A stretch of 64,000 nt of DNA from Leucaena leucocephala (lineage: Eukaryota > Streptophyta > Magnoliopsida > Fabales > Fabaceae): positions 10,377,001 through 10,441,000 of the forward strand of contig CM073515.1 in NCBI GenBank assembly GCA_037074615.1, in the 5' to 3' direction. Made by a program: the position numbers and the translations under genes. Of this stretch, positions 46,601 through 59,285 are shown piece by piece; the stretch's first letter is position 1; each line of letters begins with the position of its first letter. The notes under the pieces were generated by a model. It was not told where the DNA came from, did no database searches, and saw only the letters and a program-made list of their open reading frames with translations.

Positions 46601-49346
46601 GGAAGCAAGAGAATTTTGCAGTATTTATCTGAAACAATTTGTGAAGGAAAACAAAGATAGGGAAATATCTTGCATGATAAATCACGCACTGGAGATTCCC
46701 TTACACTGGAGGATACCCAGACTTGAAGTTCCATGGTTCATTGACTTGTTCCAAAGAAGCAATAATGTGAGCCCAGCTTTGCTTGAGCTTGCTCGTCTGG
46801 ATTTCAATGTTGCCCAAGTCACCCATCAACAAGACTTAAAATATACATCAAGGTAAATAAAAAAAATTAATTATGTGATTTTTTTGTCAAATTATTTATA
46901 TATATCTAATAAATCTATAGTAAATCATATTGTTCAAAAGTACTGAATAATGTGATTGCATGGGGCTTTGTACAATATGTGGGCCTAGAGTTGATACTAT
47001 GAATTGATCCCGAGAACCTAAACCACCCAAAACATGGTAGGTTGGGTTAATAAAACTGAAGTTCATTTTGATGCAGGTATATTAAACTTAGCCTATTTTG
47101 TCCAAACTCACTACGATTGGCGGACATCACTCTTATAATTTTTTAAAAAAATATATTTATATATTTTTTTCATATTTCTCTTTGTGCAATATTTCTCTAT
47201 AAAGACATATTTTACAAATATTATTGTGCTAAAATGTTAGTTTAAGTATTGAATTAGAATTTTTTTTATATAGCATGATTTGATGATTCATGATTATGTT
47301 TATGTTGATCAGTTCATTTGGAAATCATATTTGAATTAGATGTGTTTATATTTATAATGTTTTGAAAAATTTAAATATTTAATGTTTATAAATGCCAATA
47401 ATTCCTTTCAATGAAATTAGACTTGTGAAGGAAAACATTTCGTTATATTTTCATATATATTATATAGGGAAAAAATAAAAAAAAATCTTAAAGAAAAATT
47501 GAAAGTGGCGGCCGCCTTGGTGGCTTTAGCCAACCCGCACGAATTTTCAACCAACCCCACAAGCTGGCAACTTGCGATGTGCCAAGCTGTAACCAGTGGA
47601 TTTGTCCTCATTATCAGCTCTACGTAGCCTTGCTATCTAGTTTAAGGTTTTTCTTCTAGCTTTTATTTGTGTAGTTTTTATTTTTGTACTTTTTTTGTTC
47701 TCTTATACTAAATAAAATAATGATGAAGGTGGTGGAAAGAAATGAGAGATGGAGAAAAGCTGAGATTTGTAAGGGACATGCCATCAGAAAACTTCTTTTG
47801 GGGTTTGGGAATGGCTTCCCAACCTGAGCTTTCATATTTCAGAAGAGAGATGACAAAGATCACTTCCTTCATAACCATATTAGATGATATCTATGACGTT
47901 TATGGCACATTGCAAGAACTTGAACTCTTCACTCATGTGGTCCACAGGTAAGTTAGCATTATTAAGTATTACATTATTTGTATATATATCTCCTTCTCCA
48001 AATCTCCAATAATTAATACAATACATTTTGTTTACTGTAGATGGGATGTACATGCAATGAACGTTCTTCCAAGTTACATGAAAATATGTTTTCTTGCACT
48101 CTATAATTCTGTCAATGAGGTAGCTTTTGCCACCCTCAAACATACAGGAATCGACATCATTCCTTGCCTCAATAAAGTGGTATGTATGTGTACGTGTGTG
48201 TGTATATATATATTGAAAGTTTTCATACAAGGTTATATTTCAAGTACGTGTACACAAGATTCAAATCTTAATATTTTCAAGATAGAAAAAATTAATTTTT
48301 GTCCTTATTGATTCGATTATAACTCATTGATCTCTAAACTTTAACTCTATACAGCTTAATTTATATAGTTTTGATTTGGTGATAACTCAATCTCTAAACT
48401 TTAATTCAATGCATATTATCTCTTTTAGTTTAACCATTTAAAATATTAATTTCTATATTTTAAAAAATAAATATTATATATTTCGTTAAACTTATGGGCT
48501 AAAGATTTAAATGGTTAAAACTATAGGGACTGCATTGCAGTGAGTTAAATAAGATTTATTGATCAAGTTTCAATTGGTCAAAACTAAAATGACACTGATG
48601 AGTAGCACCGAGTTAAAATTTAATAATTAAGTTATAACTGAATCAAAATTATATGCTTTGAAGATACATGTGTTTTTAAAAAAAAGATTAATTTTTCTTA
48701 CAAAATATTATATAATGATGTGTGTACTTGTTTGTTTCTATAGTGGGGTGATCTCTGTGAATCATATATGAAAGAGGCGAGGTGGTACCACACTGGACAC
48801 GTGCCAAGCATGCAAGAATATTTGGACAATGCATGGATTTCAGTGGGAGGGGCTGTGGCTCTTGTTCAAGGTTACTTTCTGCAGAATCCAGACTCAATCA
48901 GGCCACAGGACTTTGAGTATTTACAAGAATATCCCAATAATAACATCATTCGCCTCTCTTCCACTATCGTAAGACTTGCTAATGACCTTGCATCATACAA
49001 GATTCGTCATGTTTCAAAGTCATCATCATCAAGCAATGAGTGTGGTTACGACGTCGTTCCAAAATCACTGAAATGCTACATGAACGAAACTGGAGCTTCT
49101 GAAGAAGAAGCTTATGAGTATGTCTACAGTTTAATGCGCCAAACATGGAAGAAGATAAATGAAGCATCAGTGCATAATAATAATAATAATTCTGAATTGT
49201 CTGAGAGTTTCACAGAAGTTGCTATGAACCTTGCAAGAATGGCTCAGTATATGTACCAACATGGAGATGGCCATGCTGAAGATTCTCATACGAACCTTCG
49301 TATGCTTTCGTTGCTTCACCATCCAATTCCTATCACATCATCTTGA
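43621..49346 (+). CDS. TPS-b terpene (monoterpene) synthase, copy B
   Basis: Paralogue of the gene at 13812; same role expected. Exons: 43621-43896, 44675-44945, 46486-46852, 47729-47947, 48041-48179, 48744-49346; every exon has the same length as in A and all borders are GT-AG. 624 aa from 43621, or 606 aa from 43675 (MALSTVTS). RRx8W, RDM, DDIYD (47883-47897) and LANDLAS are all kept. Differences from A are spread over exons 1-3 and 5-6 (for example L-to-F and I-to-L in exon 2, V-to-C in exon 3, C-to-R twice in the last exon). Exon 4 is identical at the DNA level. In the insert after LANDLAS, B has one Ser fewer and NE where A has DE. Intact and probably active. Confidence 0.92.
44960..45310. 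repeat. MITE-like AT-rich element in intron 2 of TPS-B
   Basis: Counterpart of 15890-16200 (AAGATTATTTGGATAGTTAT, TTTATTATTGGTAAATTATG). Shared with copy A. Confidence 0.4.
45323..45843. mobile_element. MITE-like insertion in intron 2 of TPS-B
   Basis: 521 bp. Starts TACCTTTTTGGTATC and ends AATCCAAATAGGCC (imperfect inverted ends). It is flanked by TTTAG (45318-45322 and 45844-45848). Intron 2 of copy A has the empty site near 16200. The centre is CTCTCTTCT-rich, as in 41254-41873, so it is the same family. The 134-codon frame across it (45301-45705) is low-complexity and not a gene. Confidence 0.65.
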
Positions 49347-49531
49347 TGGTTTTGTGCGTCTACATATATAGCTTTATTAGTATTTATATAAATTTTTATT
49401 TCCAAGTTATCTTCTCATATTACAACAAAATGTCTATGGCATGCTGGAAACAAGCTGCAATATCCAATACATTCAATAGTGTGTATGTTTCTATGGCATG
49501 TTTAATTATTAATGTCATTTTGTCTTTTTAT

Positions 49532-49537
49532 AATAAA
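49532..49537 (+). terminator. Candidate poly(A) signal of TPS-B
   Basis: AATAAA ~190 bp after the stop codon, in the same sequence context as 20151 in copy A. A ~270-bp deletion brings it closer. Confidence 0.35.
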
Positions 49538-49599
49538 AAAGTGTGCTTCTTCCAATATATGGCGAGGAGGGAAAAAAAACCCTAACAACTCAGAAAGTA

Positions 49600-50516
49600 T
49601 ATATGGCCTTGCATGTTTGATTCTCACTTTAATTTTTATATTAGAATAGTTTCGTAAAGTTATTTTTTCAGAATAAGCTTTAGGAATAAAAAAGTAAAAA
49701 AAAAAAATTGAATTATGGGTCTAAAAGACACATGTTTTTTGCTGTTTTTTTTCTTTTTTTTTTGTTTCAATTCCACAGGAGTAAAAGTAATAATACTAAA
49801 CAGATAGAAGTTGTTCTATTTTTTTTTTAGAATACATTGCATAATGAAAATAGTTCATATAATATTAGAGTATGCATAATGAAACGTATTGTGGTAATAT
49901 ATAAATATTCTACACATACTTTTAAAGAGAAATACTATACAATTAATATAACTTTAATTCAGCCTCTGAAATTTTTCTTAGGATCTTAGGATGAGACTAT
50001 CACTTGAAAAATATTAATAATAATAGAGGGAGACAAACGTCTCTGTAATAAAAAATTATACTCATCATGAGTATTAACATATGCTCATAAGGTGTTAAGT
50101 GAGACCAAACACAAAAATATAATATATAGAAAATAACATATTATCATAATAAAATTAAATAGATAATCTACCCAAGTTCTTCCCATCAAACTAACCGAAC
50201 AACCTTATTTTCGCTCAAGACAAAAGTAATGGGATAATAGAAGCTCAAACTCTCGACCTTAGGATAACTCATAAGCTATGAGACCCACCACCCCAATGAT
50301 TGAGTTTCTTTTTATAGAGTAGAGTTTCTTTTTATAACCATGGTAAAACTCTTTTTTACCATAATTAGTTCTTTTGAAATAAACCAAATTCAATTATAGT
50401 AATTATTTTTAAATTATATTGGGTACAAAATAGATCTAAATAATTAATATTACTTATATTTTAAGAGAATTTTACATATTGTCAATGTTATTTGATAATA
50501 TTTTGAAAATAAGTTT
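49600..50516. other. AT-rich intergenic DNA 3' of TPS-B
   Basis: No gene. At ~49820 the sequence jumps to the equivalent of ~27050 in unit A, skipping the DNA that contains the CACTA element and the broken TPS fragment. Confidence 0.6.
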
Positions 50517-52895
50517 TGTTAGAATCTATATTTTAATTATATCAAACTAAGTAGTCTTTGTTTGAAGTTGTTTGAATTAATCCACTAACTTTTAGATTAA
50601 TTTGTCAAATTAATTCATTAATCTGTTCAGATTTGTGTGTCTTGAGTTAATTAATCTATTATTTAATCAATTAATTTATATTAATGGATTAACGGTTCGA
50701 TTAATGTTATAAAATTGCTTTAAGGAAATTGAAAAAAAGAGAGTCAATTAATCGATTAGTTATCCGATTAATGAGTGATAATTAATCAATAACTATTCGA
50801 TAAATGTATTAAAATTTCTCTCTAGAATTAAAAAGATAAATCAATTAATCGATTAATTAACTGATTAATTATAATTAATCGATTTTCTATTAGATTAATT
50901 TATTTACAACGGTTTTTCCTGTAGTCAATTTAAACTCTATTAATCGATTAGTTAATCAATTAATTTATTTTAATCTATTAAATGTTCAATTAATTAATGT
51001 ATAATAATTTTGTGAAATTCAAATCTAAATCATTTAATTGATTAATTAATCGATTAATTTACATTAATGGATTAATTGTTCGATTAATGTGTGTTAAAAA
51101 TATTTTTGTATCAATTGCTCTAAAGACATTAATCAATTAGTTACTCGATTAATTTATATTAATCAATTAGTTACTTGATTAATTTCATATATTTTAAGAA
51201 TCATTCTCTGTTTACGTTAAAATTGATTGAATCTATCTCTGAGCTATATATGTTTGATTCAAACATGAAATATGCGTATGTTTCTTCTCATTCTTCATTA
51301 TACATCTCTTCAGAAACTTATCTTATCAAATTATATTATATATTATTGAAAATTCGGATCAAGGTGTGCTCTATTTTCTATTTCACTCATTAAATGAAAT
51401 ATTAATAGAATTAATGATGATTAATCAATTAAAACAGTGTATTTCTTAGCATGAAAAAATAAATTTGGATTCGATTAATATGGATGAACTGTAAAGAAAA
51501 CGTTAGAAGAAAAAGGATCAATCGACTATAAATCAAGGAATTAATCAAACTCTTAATTGTCTAAACAAAATAGTGAAAGAATAGCAAAGGAAGAAGATGA
51601 TGATCGATAAATCAACTCAAATATTATAATGTTATGCTCTACGTTGATATAGGTTGAGTATTTTAACTATATCTCAAGATATACTTATCCAATTGATGTG
51701 AAACTTGATTCATATGAAACTAAATTCGGAATTCTATCCAATGACACTAATTTTATTACCAAAGAGTCTCATATGAGGGAGATATGATGTTTGTAATATG
51801 GAAAATAGAATTAACTCTTTGATCATGACATCTACTCACTAAATTAATCATATATTTCTGTCTACAATGAATTTTGGAGTCAAACTTATTTTATTAGAAA
51901 GTAGACACAGAGTGCTTTCTGAGGATAGGTTATTTCCTACGTTTGGAGTTAAAATAGAGGAGGTTATGATAATTGAAAGATGACTATTGTTATTGAATTC
52001 AAAGATAATCAGAAGATAGAAGAAAATCAAATGCTGAACGATTATTACCAAAACTTCTCTTGATTGTATCAAACTTTATTTAAAGTATCTAAAGAAATTA
52101 TTAGAATGATATTAGACAAAGATTAAAGTCAACATACTCTCAACAGTAAAAAGGCACTTTGTGTCTGAAGCTTCAATAACTAGATCCAACGGTCATATTC
52201 TAAATGAAAGAAGAAACACTCAACGAAGAAAGATATTATTCTTAACGGTCAAAAACTCAAACTTCATCTATAAATAAGAGACATTCAAGGAGTGAGACGA
52301 GCTATGAATGCATCATCATAATGCTAAGATATCGTTAAACTAATTATCATATCTTGAGAGAGAGAAAAATATAATGTACTACAATGTATCCTTTACTTTA
52401 TCTGAGAGAGTTTTATATTTTATCATCTTTATCCAAATCTGAGAGCAAATCTTAAAATTGGGGATTCAAGGTGGGATTTGACCTTATCTCTCTAAACTAA
52501 AGAGTAGTATTACCTTAGGATTGAGGAGGTTCTCAATTAGCCGTTAAAATTGAGATTGTGAAGGCTACAAAGAACATATTATAATCTTGAGAGATAGAGG
52601 ATTATAAATCCTATTGCGAAGTTGATGACTGAAGCATGTCAAGGACGAATAGAACCAATATAATTATTCTGTGTAATTTTTTCTTCTTTAACTCTTTATA
52701 TTTCTAGCAACTCATTTAAATTATCTGATCAAAATTTGTAAACTTATCTATTTTACTGATTAGATTGCAAAAGAATTTTAAAAGAATTTTAGCAAAGTTT
52801 TAAAATCTGACAAATACCCAATTAACATATTGTTTTGTATGTCCTTCTTATTGACAATTAATCAGCTTAATCCTTACCATGTACAAAACGATACA
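50517..52895 (+). mobile_element. Putative copia-type solo LTR (B copy)
   Basis: TGTTAGAATCTATATTTTAA ... ATACA, followed by TTGGTAACA. Carries the same AATTAATCGATTA-rich left third and the same leader-like right part as 27713-30155. The frame 51175-51393 lies within it and has no recognisable domain. Confidence 0.5.
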
Positions 52896-52924
52896 TTGGT
52901 AACAAAAACAGAAAGACAAAAAAA

Positions 52925-53290
52925 GTGATGGTTCAAGCAACTAGGTTCACTTGGCGTTGTGGGCTAGAGATGCAGCAACCTGTGATCCTTCCATTGTGAG
53001 GAGCCAAAGGTTGTTGCTACTCTGTGAAACCAGCCTCACGCAGTGCCATCTAGTCTAGGAACCATGAGCCTCAAGCTTTCGCTTAGGACCCATGGCTCAG
53101 CTCTCCACTTAGAACGGGTAGGCTAGTTAGATGCGTCAACCAACCCAACCAAGCAATGCCAGAGCCGTGTTCCATCACTTTAATGCCCCCACTCAGGTTA
53201 CAAGCTAGTGCTACAAAGCTCGGCAAGCTGCACATTGCACCATAGTTTTATGTAGTATAGTTTATTTTTTATACTAGTAGATGTGAGACT
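52925..53290 (+). repeat. Dispersed repeat R, copy 9 (full length)
   Basis: GTGATGGTTCAAGCAACTAG to ACTAGTAGATGTGAGACT; counterpart of copy 5. Confidence 0.8.
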
Positions 53291-54489
53291 TGTATTCACA
53301 TGTGCTCGTCCTCAAACTAATATTACATATATGTCCCTTCATAAATGATTAATGTTCTGTGACTCTGATAATTTAAAGAGCATCCCAAACATATATATAT
53401 ATATATAAAGTTGTGGTATACGACTCTAATAAAGATGAACATGTAGTTTTTTTATTACACCAAAGCTAGCCTTGAAAGCTTCCTCGAAAAGAAGTTCTCA
53501 TACTTTCTAGATAATATTTAAAAAAAAGTTATAAAAATTTGGTTCAAACAATGGACACTAATATGACCTCTACGTTCTTTCATAATTAATAAGAGTACTC
53601 ACAAAATATAAATTTGAAAAATATAACAAAATCTTTTAAATTTTAACTTAATTAATTTCATTGATTTTAACAGCCAGACCCCGGTTCTCATGTTTGAAGG
53701 CTAGGATTTTTTTTGTTTTTTTTTTGCCTTTGGTCCGAGTTACATTATCTTAGCCAGCTTGCATTAATTAAGTGGGAAGCTCTTCATTATTATTTGTATT
53801 GCGATTCTGTTTTTGGATAAGCTATTTCTAATGAGCTTGAGAAGACTCAAGGTGTTTGATTTGGATGGGCAATGTAAGTCTAAAGAACGCCGATTAATAT
53901 CAATGAAGATAGTAGAAAATTAAATCAAACTAATGATAAATTACAAAGTTAATTATATAATTTATATAAGAATAAATTAATGGATGATTTAACATGTTTA
54001 AAACTATGAAATGTTATTCATTGATATAATCTTTCTCACTTCAATAGCTGCAATTCACTGGTGAATTGTCTAGGGTCTGGTGTATTCAAATAAAAATAGT
54101 ATTATATATAATAAATTATTCAAATAAAATTTTATTGATCTAAAGAAAATACACAAGATATATTTTTCCATTAGAAAATTTTAACTTCTCGTGTATTAAT
54201 TGTTTAAAAAAAATTAGTGTAATTTAGATATAAAGACTAGTGTTACATACAAATATTTGACTGCTAGTAACATCTTAATTGACATAATAGATAGCATCAC
54301 CTTATAAAGAATAGAACATGAGTTTGAATATCATGAAATATACTAGTTAGAGAGGAGAAACTTTTTATATTATAAAACTCAAAAATAATATTTTTAAATA
54401 AATAAAAGAAACACTAGTACGAACTTATTAGCATTACATACGATAATATAGGACCAAGGAAAATACAACTCGTTTAAAGGGAGTTATTA
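53291..54489. other. AT-rich intergenic DNA, end of unit B
   Basis: No gene; equivalent of 30551-32039. Confidence 0.6.
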
Positions 54490-54559
54490 TGTTTGACCTG
54501 TGAATGCATTTCAATCTCATGTACCTCCTAGGTAGTCTCCCTAACAACTAAGGATCCTC

Positions 54560-55030
54560 CGAAGGGCTTAATCTACCCTAACTCTCTCCATCACTAAGTT
54601 TCTCCATCATAATCTTCATCTTCTCATCCATCCTTCCATTAAATATTCTTCAACAAACCTGATGTGAAGCCTCAGAGCCTCCTTCTTAACCATTAATTAT
54701 TCTTGTAACACGTACTTTCTGCAGATTAGGTTTTGCTGATGGAAGCGCTTCACTTCATGTCGTCTGCCAATTTCCATGCTTTCATTGCTGTGCTGTGAGT
54801 GTGCATGTCATGATGCTTCAACAAACCTGATGTGAAGCCTCAGAGCCTCCTTAACCATTAATTATCCTTGTAACACGTACTTTCTGCAGATTAGGTTTTG
54901 CTGGTGGAAGCACTTCACTCCATGGCGTCTGCCAATTTCCATGCTTTCATTGCTGTGATCTGAGTGTGCATGTCATGATGCTTCAACAAACCTGATGTGA
55001 AGCCTCAGAGCCTCCTTCTTAACAATTAAT
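54560..55030 (-). repeat. 165-bp tandem repeat derived from NC2-alpha last exon (X3 copy)
   Basis: TAACACGTACTTTCTGCAG occurs at 54706 and 54871 (period 165), each followed by the NC2-alpha-like TTTCCATGCTTTCATTGCTGTG stretch. The left edge holds another partial unit (TTCAACAAACCTGATGTG at ~54648). The same core as the 279-bp repeats of X1, but with a different period, so it expanded separately. Confidence 0.75.
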
Positions 55031-55281
55031 TATCCTTGTACTCCATTGCCATTCAACCATGTAGAAACATTATAATAATCTATTTTCCATCCAAGACAGC
55101 AGAGATAAAATTAAACCAAGTAACGCCATAGCATGATGTGCTGTTATACCAAAATAATAAGCAAGGAGAATGATGAAGATGGGACTCGCTAGTTGATCAG
55201 AATGACAAATTTGAACACAGCTTGTTCAGTCAGAGTTTGTAGTGCAAAAGAAACACAGGAACAGAGCATCGTGTCAAAAAA

Positions 55282-55650
55282 GGTGATGGTTCATACAAGC
55301 TAGGCTCACCGGGCGTTGTGGGGCTAGAGAAGCAGCAGCCCGTGATCCTTCCACCATGAGGAGCCAGAGGTTGTCGCTGCTCTGTGAAGCCAGCCTTACA
55401 CGGTCCCCTCTCGTCTAGGAACCATGAGACTCAAGCTTTCGTCCAGGACCCATGGCTCAGCTCTCCATTTGGAACGGGAAGGCCAGCTAATTGCTTCATC
55501 CAACCCAACCACGTTGATGCCAGAGCCGTGTTCCATCACCTTAAGGCCCTCACATGGGTTACAAGCTAGCGTTACCCAGCTCGGCATACCTCAAGTTGCG
55601 TCTGATGTTCATATAGTATAGTTTTTTTCATATACTAGTCAATGTGGGAC
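55282..55650 (+). repeat. Dispersed repeat R, copy 10 (full length)
   Basis: GGTGATGGTTCATACAAGC to ACTAGTCAATGTGGGAC; counterpart of copies 1 and 6. The small frames inside (55384-55621) shadow the repeat. Confidence 0.8.
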
Positions 55651-55759
55651 TTTGTTCTTCTTGTCCCTTCATATTCACCAAAATTTTGCAATAAATATTC
55701 TTATTTTTGTCCCTTAAGAGATTGCAATCCATCGCGTTAGATCACCTTGACGTGGTTGA

Positions 55760-56311
55760 AAACTTTGGAAACAGAAGAGTGCTTTGAATTGGAGTATGTA
55801 GGAAAGGGCAAGAGTAAAGAAATTTCAAAAGAGTTGGTTCCAAGTGTCAAAACTCTACGTTTGGTGAAGCTGCCAAATCTGATTATGTTCCACCAAGGGA
55901 TTAGATTGTGATGTGAGCTTTTTCGAATACATTTGTCAAATATCCAAATTTATGGGAATGGAAACTCTTTCAGAGGACTCTCAGGATTTGCAAGGTGGGA
56001 TACGAGTCTTTAGCTGACATGTTGGCATTTTTAGAATCAGAGACACCAATGACAATGAATGATTCAAAGATGGAGGAATTTGAGAATTTATATTAAGAAC
56101 TCGAATATTTTGGCTTTGATGAGATGTGGTTGCCATCGATTCGCCAAAGAGTGATGGATATGCAAGCTGATCATAATAATAAATCGAAGCAGCTGGATCA
56201 GTTGGAGTCTCAAACTGGGACCTTAGAAGACAACTCAGTGATGCAAGAGCATGCTTGGCCAGTGTGAAAGATGATCTCGCAAAACCTGGCCCAGATTTGG
56301 CTTTTGATTAA
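55760..56311 (+). pseudogene. Coiled-coil gene fragment, broken (X3 copy)
   Basis: As in the other X copies, with the shared TAA before ELEYFGFDEMWLP (~56094) and an additional 1-bp deletion in the coiled-coil part (GAAGACAACTC for GAAGAACAACTC, ~56228), which shifts the frame. Confidence 0.55.
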
Positions 56312-56592
56312 GTATGCTTAGTATTGAGATGTATGAACTTTGATTAGGCATGTGTTTTAATAATACTTTACCTTTCAAGAACCTTTTCTTCTTCTGTTTT
56401 TTTCAGTTGAACTTCTAAAGGACATAAAACAGAGATTATCATGTTGACTAAATCTTATCTCAATCTTGGATTTCAAACATTTGGAATAATCGCTGTTCTT
56501 GTACTGCTATGTATTTAACATACAGTAAGTAATATATTCCTCTAGTTCTTATGGCTCCCGCCTAAAGATTATATTAATAGATTTTCATGGCA

Positions 56593-56663
56593 GTCGTTGT
56601 AGTATAGTGGTGAGTATTCCTGCTTATAACGCAAGTGGCCTGGTTTGATCCCTAGCAATAACG
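56593..56663 (+). pseudogene. tRNA-Asp-derived sequence (X3 copy)
   Basis: As at 33948 but 71 bp: one G is missing from the T-arm (GGCCTGGTTTGATCC). Anticodon loop TTATAAC. Not expected to fold as a working tRNA. Confidence 0.7.
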
Positions 56664-57286
56664 CATTTGGTTGTCAACATGGGAAAATTATTTTATATGT
56701 AACTATGCTTTTTTCTCAACTTTTAATTTATATCCTCACTTAGAGGGAGAGTAACTTGATCTCACCTCGTGTGTTACCCTAAAGAGTTTAGTATAAATCA
56801 CCCTTAGGAAGGTTGATTAATTTACAAGATTCTTCTATATCATTCGACAATCACTGTTCTTCCACGAAACCAAAATAGATAGGTAGAAATGAATTTGTAC
56901 GGAGCCAGTCATTCTAGGGTGCTCCTTTACATTATACTAATGCTTGAATAATGAAAGAAAATGGGAAAGAAAAATTTAATCTTTTGAAAGTTCTGAAGCA
57001 ATTAAAAAAGAACAACATATTCAGAAGCTCCAAGCAGCAGCAGCAGAGTCATCTTTTCCCTCCGGGAACAAGCTCAGGTAGTTCCAGAGGTGCAGATGGA
57101 CTTGAATTCATATTTGAGTATATCTATCAGGCCACTACATATGCCCTGGCATTCATTTGGTGTTGCAAAAACTCTCTCTGCTGTACCATTAATTCCCGCT
57201 AACATGCATGAATATATAGTTGTTCTGTTTCTAAAAGTGGCAGAGGTCAGAAACAGAGCATGGCTAGGAGGGGCCTAAGATAAAAA

Positions 57287-57651
57287 GGTGATGGTTCAAG
57301 CGGCTAGGCTCGCTGGGCGTTGTGGGCTAGAGATGCAGCAGCCTGTGATCCTTCCACTGTGTGGAGCCAGAGGTTGTCGTTGCTCTGTGAACCCAGCCTC
57401 ACGCAGTGCCCTCTCGTCTAGGAACCATGAGCCTCAAGCTTTCACTTAGGAACCATGGCTCAACTCTCCACTTGGAACGGGCAGGGCAACTAGTTGCATC
57501 ATCCAACCCAACCAGGAGATGCCCGAACCGTGTTCCACCACCTTAATGTCCCCACTTGGGTTACAAGCTAGAGTTACCATGCTCGACGAACTTTTGCCGT
57601 TTTCCATCACTTTATATAGTATGGTTTGTTTCTCATTTGAATCGATGTGGG
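57287..57651 (+). repeat. Dispersed repeat R, copy 11 (full length)
   Basis: GGTGATGGTTCAAGCGGC to GAATCGATGTGGG; counterpart of copies 2 and 7. Confidence 0.8.
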
Positions 57652-57684
57652 ATTATAATCGCCGAAATTAAGTTTTACAATAAT

Positions 57685-58370
57685 AGGCATATTTGGATAG
57701 ACTTTTAGAAGAAAAAAAGGGTAAAAAAATGACTTTTGAATGGCTTATAAAAAAAGGGCTTTTAAAGGAGGATTTAAGGGAAAAAAATAATTCTGAATAA
57801 ATGAGTGTTTAGATAATTTTATCAGAAAGATTTTTATAATTGGTAAATTAATTAGAAAGGGTATGAAATAAAAAAAATATTCATCAACTAGTGTTCATCT
57901 CTTTCTCTCTTCTTCCTCTCCTGCTGACAGACCAATAACCTTCATGGAGACTACTAACAACAGACAACTTACAACAGATGATGGACGATGGTGAAGCAAC
58001 AACTGGCGACGATGAAACAACGACCTTCAAGAAGATGAGCATGACGGACCCACAACAAAACAGCAAGTAGGGATGGACTCACGATAACAGTGAGCTGCGA
58101 AGACCCACGACAACATAGCAAGTAGCTACAGATGACACAGTAACATCAATGAACAGCAATGGAGAAGAGGCTACACGACAGAGAAGAGAGGATGGAGGAG
58201 ATATGAGAGAAAATATAAAAAAAATATAGAAATAAAATAGTAATTGGGTAGTCCAAAACTATAGTTTACTGTTCCAGAAGATATTTCTAGTAGTTTATAT
58301 AAAATTAAGGTTTTATCTATAAGTCCTTTTGTATGAATATGACTGTTTGTTTTAAAAAAAAATTAAATTA
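57685..58370. repeat. AT-rich 'GTTTGGAT' element (X3 copy)
   Basis: Counterpart of 3185-3850 and 35045-35680. No conserved frame. Confidence 0.5.
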
Positions 58371-59285
58371 AAATTTGGGCCAAAAGCCCTTTTAAAACCT
58401 TAGTTTAGAGGTTTCTCATAGATGCCCATTAATATATTATTTACATGGGAGACTAATATGGCATTTACATTATTTCATAATTAATGACAAGTTGCCCGAA
58501 AGTGTAAATTTGTAAAATTATACAAATTCTGTATTTGTTCACTCCACATACATAGTCATTTGGTGTAGAAAAAGTAGCCTAATAAAAAGGGCTTTTAAGT
58601 TTGGATTGAATTGCTCTAATTCTTCTTGAATTTTGAAGATTTATTTAATTTATCAAATTTTAAAGAATGTTTTAACTAAAATTAAAAATAGAAAAATATA
58701 AAATTTTAAGTGTCGAGTTAAATATGTACTATCTAAATGTCAAGAAGAATATTGTTCACTCTGATAAATGTATATATGATATATTTATATACTTTTACAT
58801 TCAAATATTTTAAAAGTAAATTTTGGCCATAACAAAAACTGAAATTTCTCACATATCAAACACAGTAGACTAAGAACTTGACACCAAAAAAAAATAAGAA
58901 TACCCAAAAACAAAAATCTAAAGAGTGCGTAGAATTATTTGAATTATCTTCTCATGCTGAAACTACATTTTTACAAGGATTTAATTTCCCTTTATAAAGC
59001 ATAATTACCATATATTTCAGCCCCCCAAAAAAAATCATATAAAAAGATAAGCTACTTCCCAGAATGCTACATTTTGAAAGACTAAATGGAAAACTAAGCA
59101 ATGAGAACATAATATAATAAAACCATGCATATTTCTAACTGAAATGAACTGAAAGCTAGCAACTTTTAGCCTAAAACTAACTTGCCTGCATTTCAATCTC
59201 CAACTACCTACCTCCTAGTTAGTTAGTCTCCCTAACAACTAAGGATCTGTCATTTACTATTCTCTAATATTCTCCATCACTAACT
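58371..59285. other. 3' flank of NC2-alpha
   Basis: AT-rich, no gene. This is the source-like copy of the sequence repeated in X1 and X2, directly downstream of the NC2-alpha stop codon. It probably includes the 3' UTR and poly(A) site of that gene; I could not fix the site. Confidence 0.6.

Noticed and set aside
13812..49346. Terpene biosynthetic gene cluster with different enzymes
   Set aside because: Only synthase paralogues and fragments are present; no P450, acyltransferase or prenyltransferase seen.
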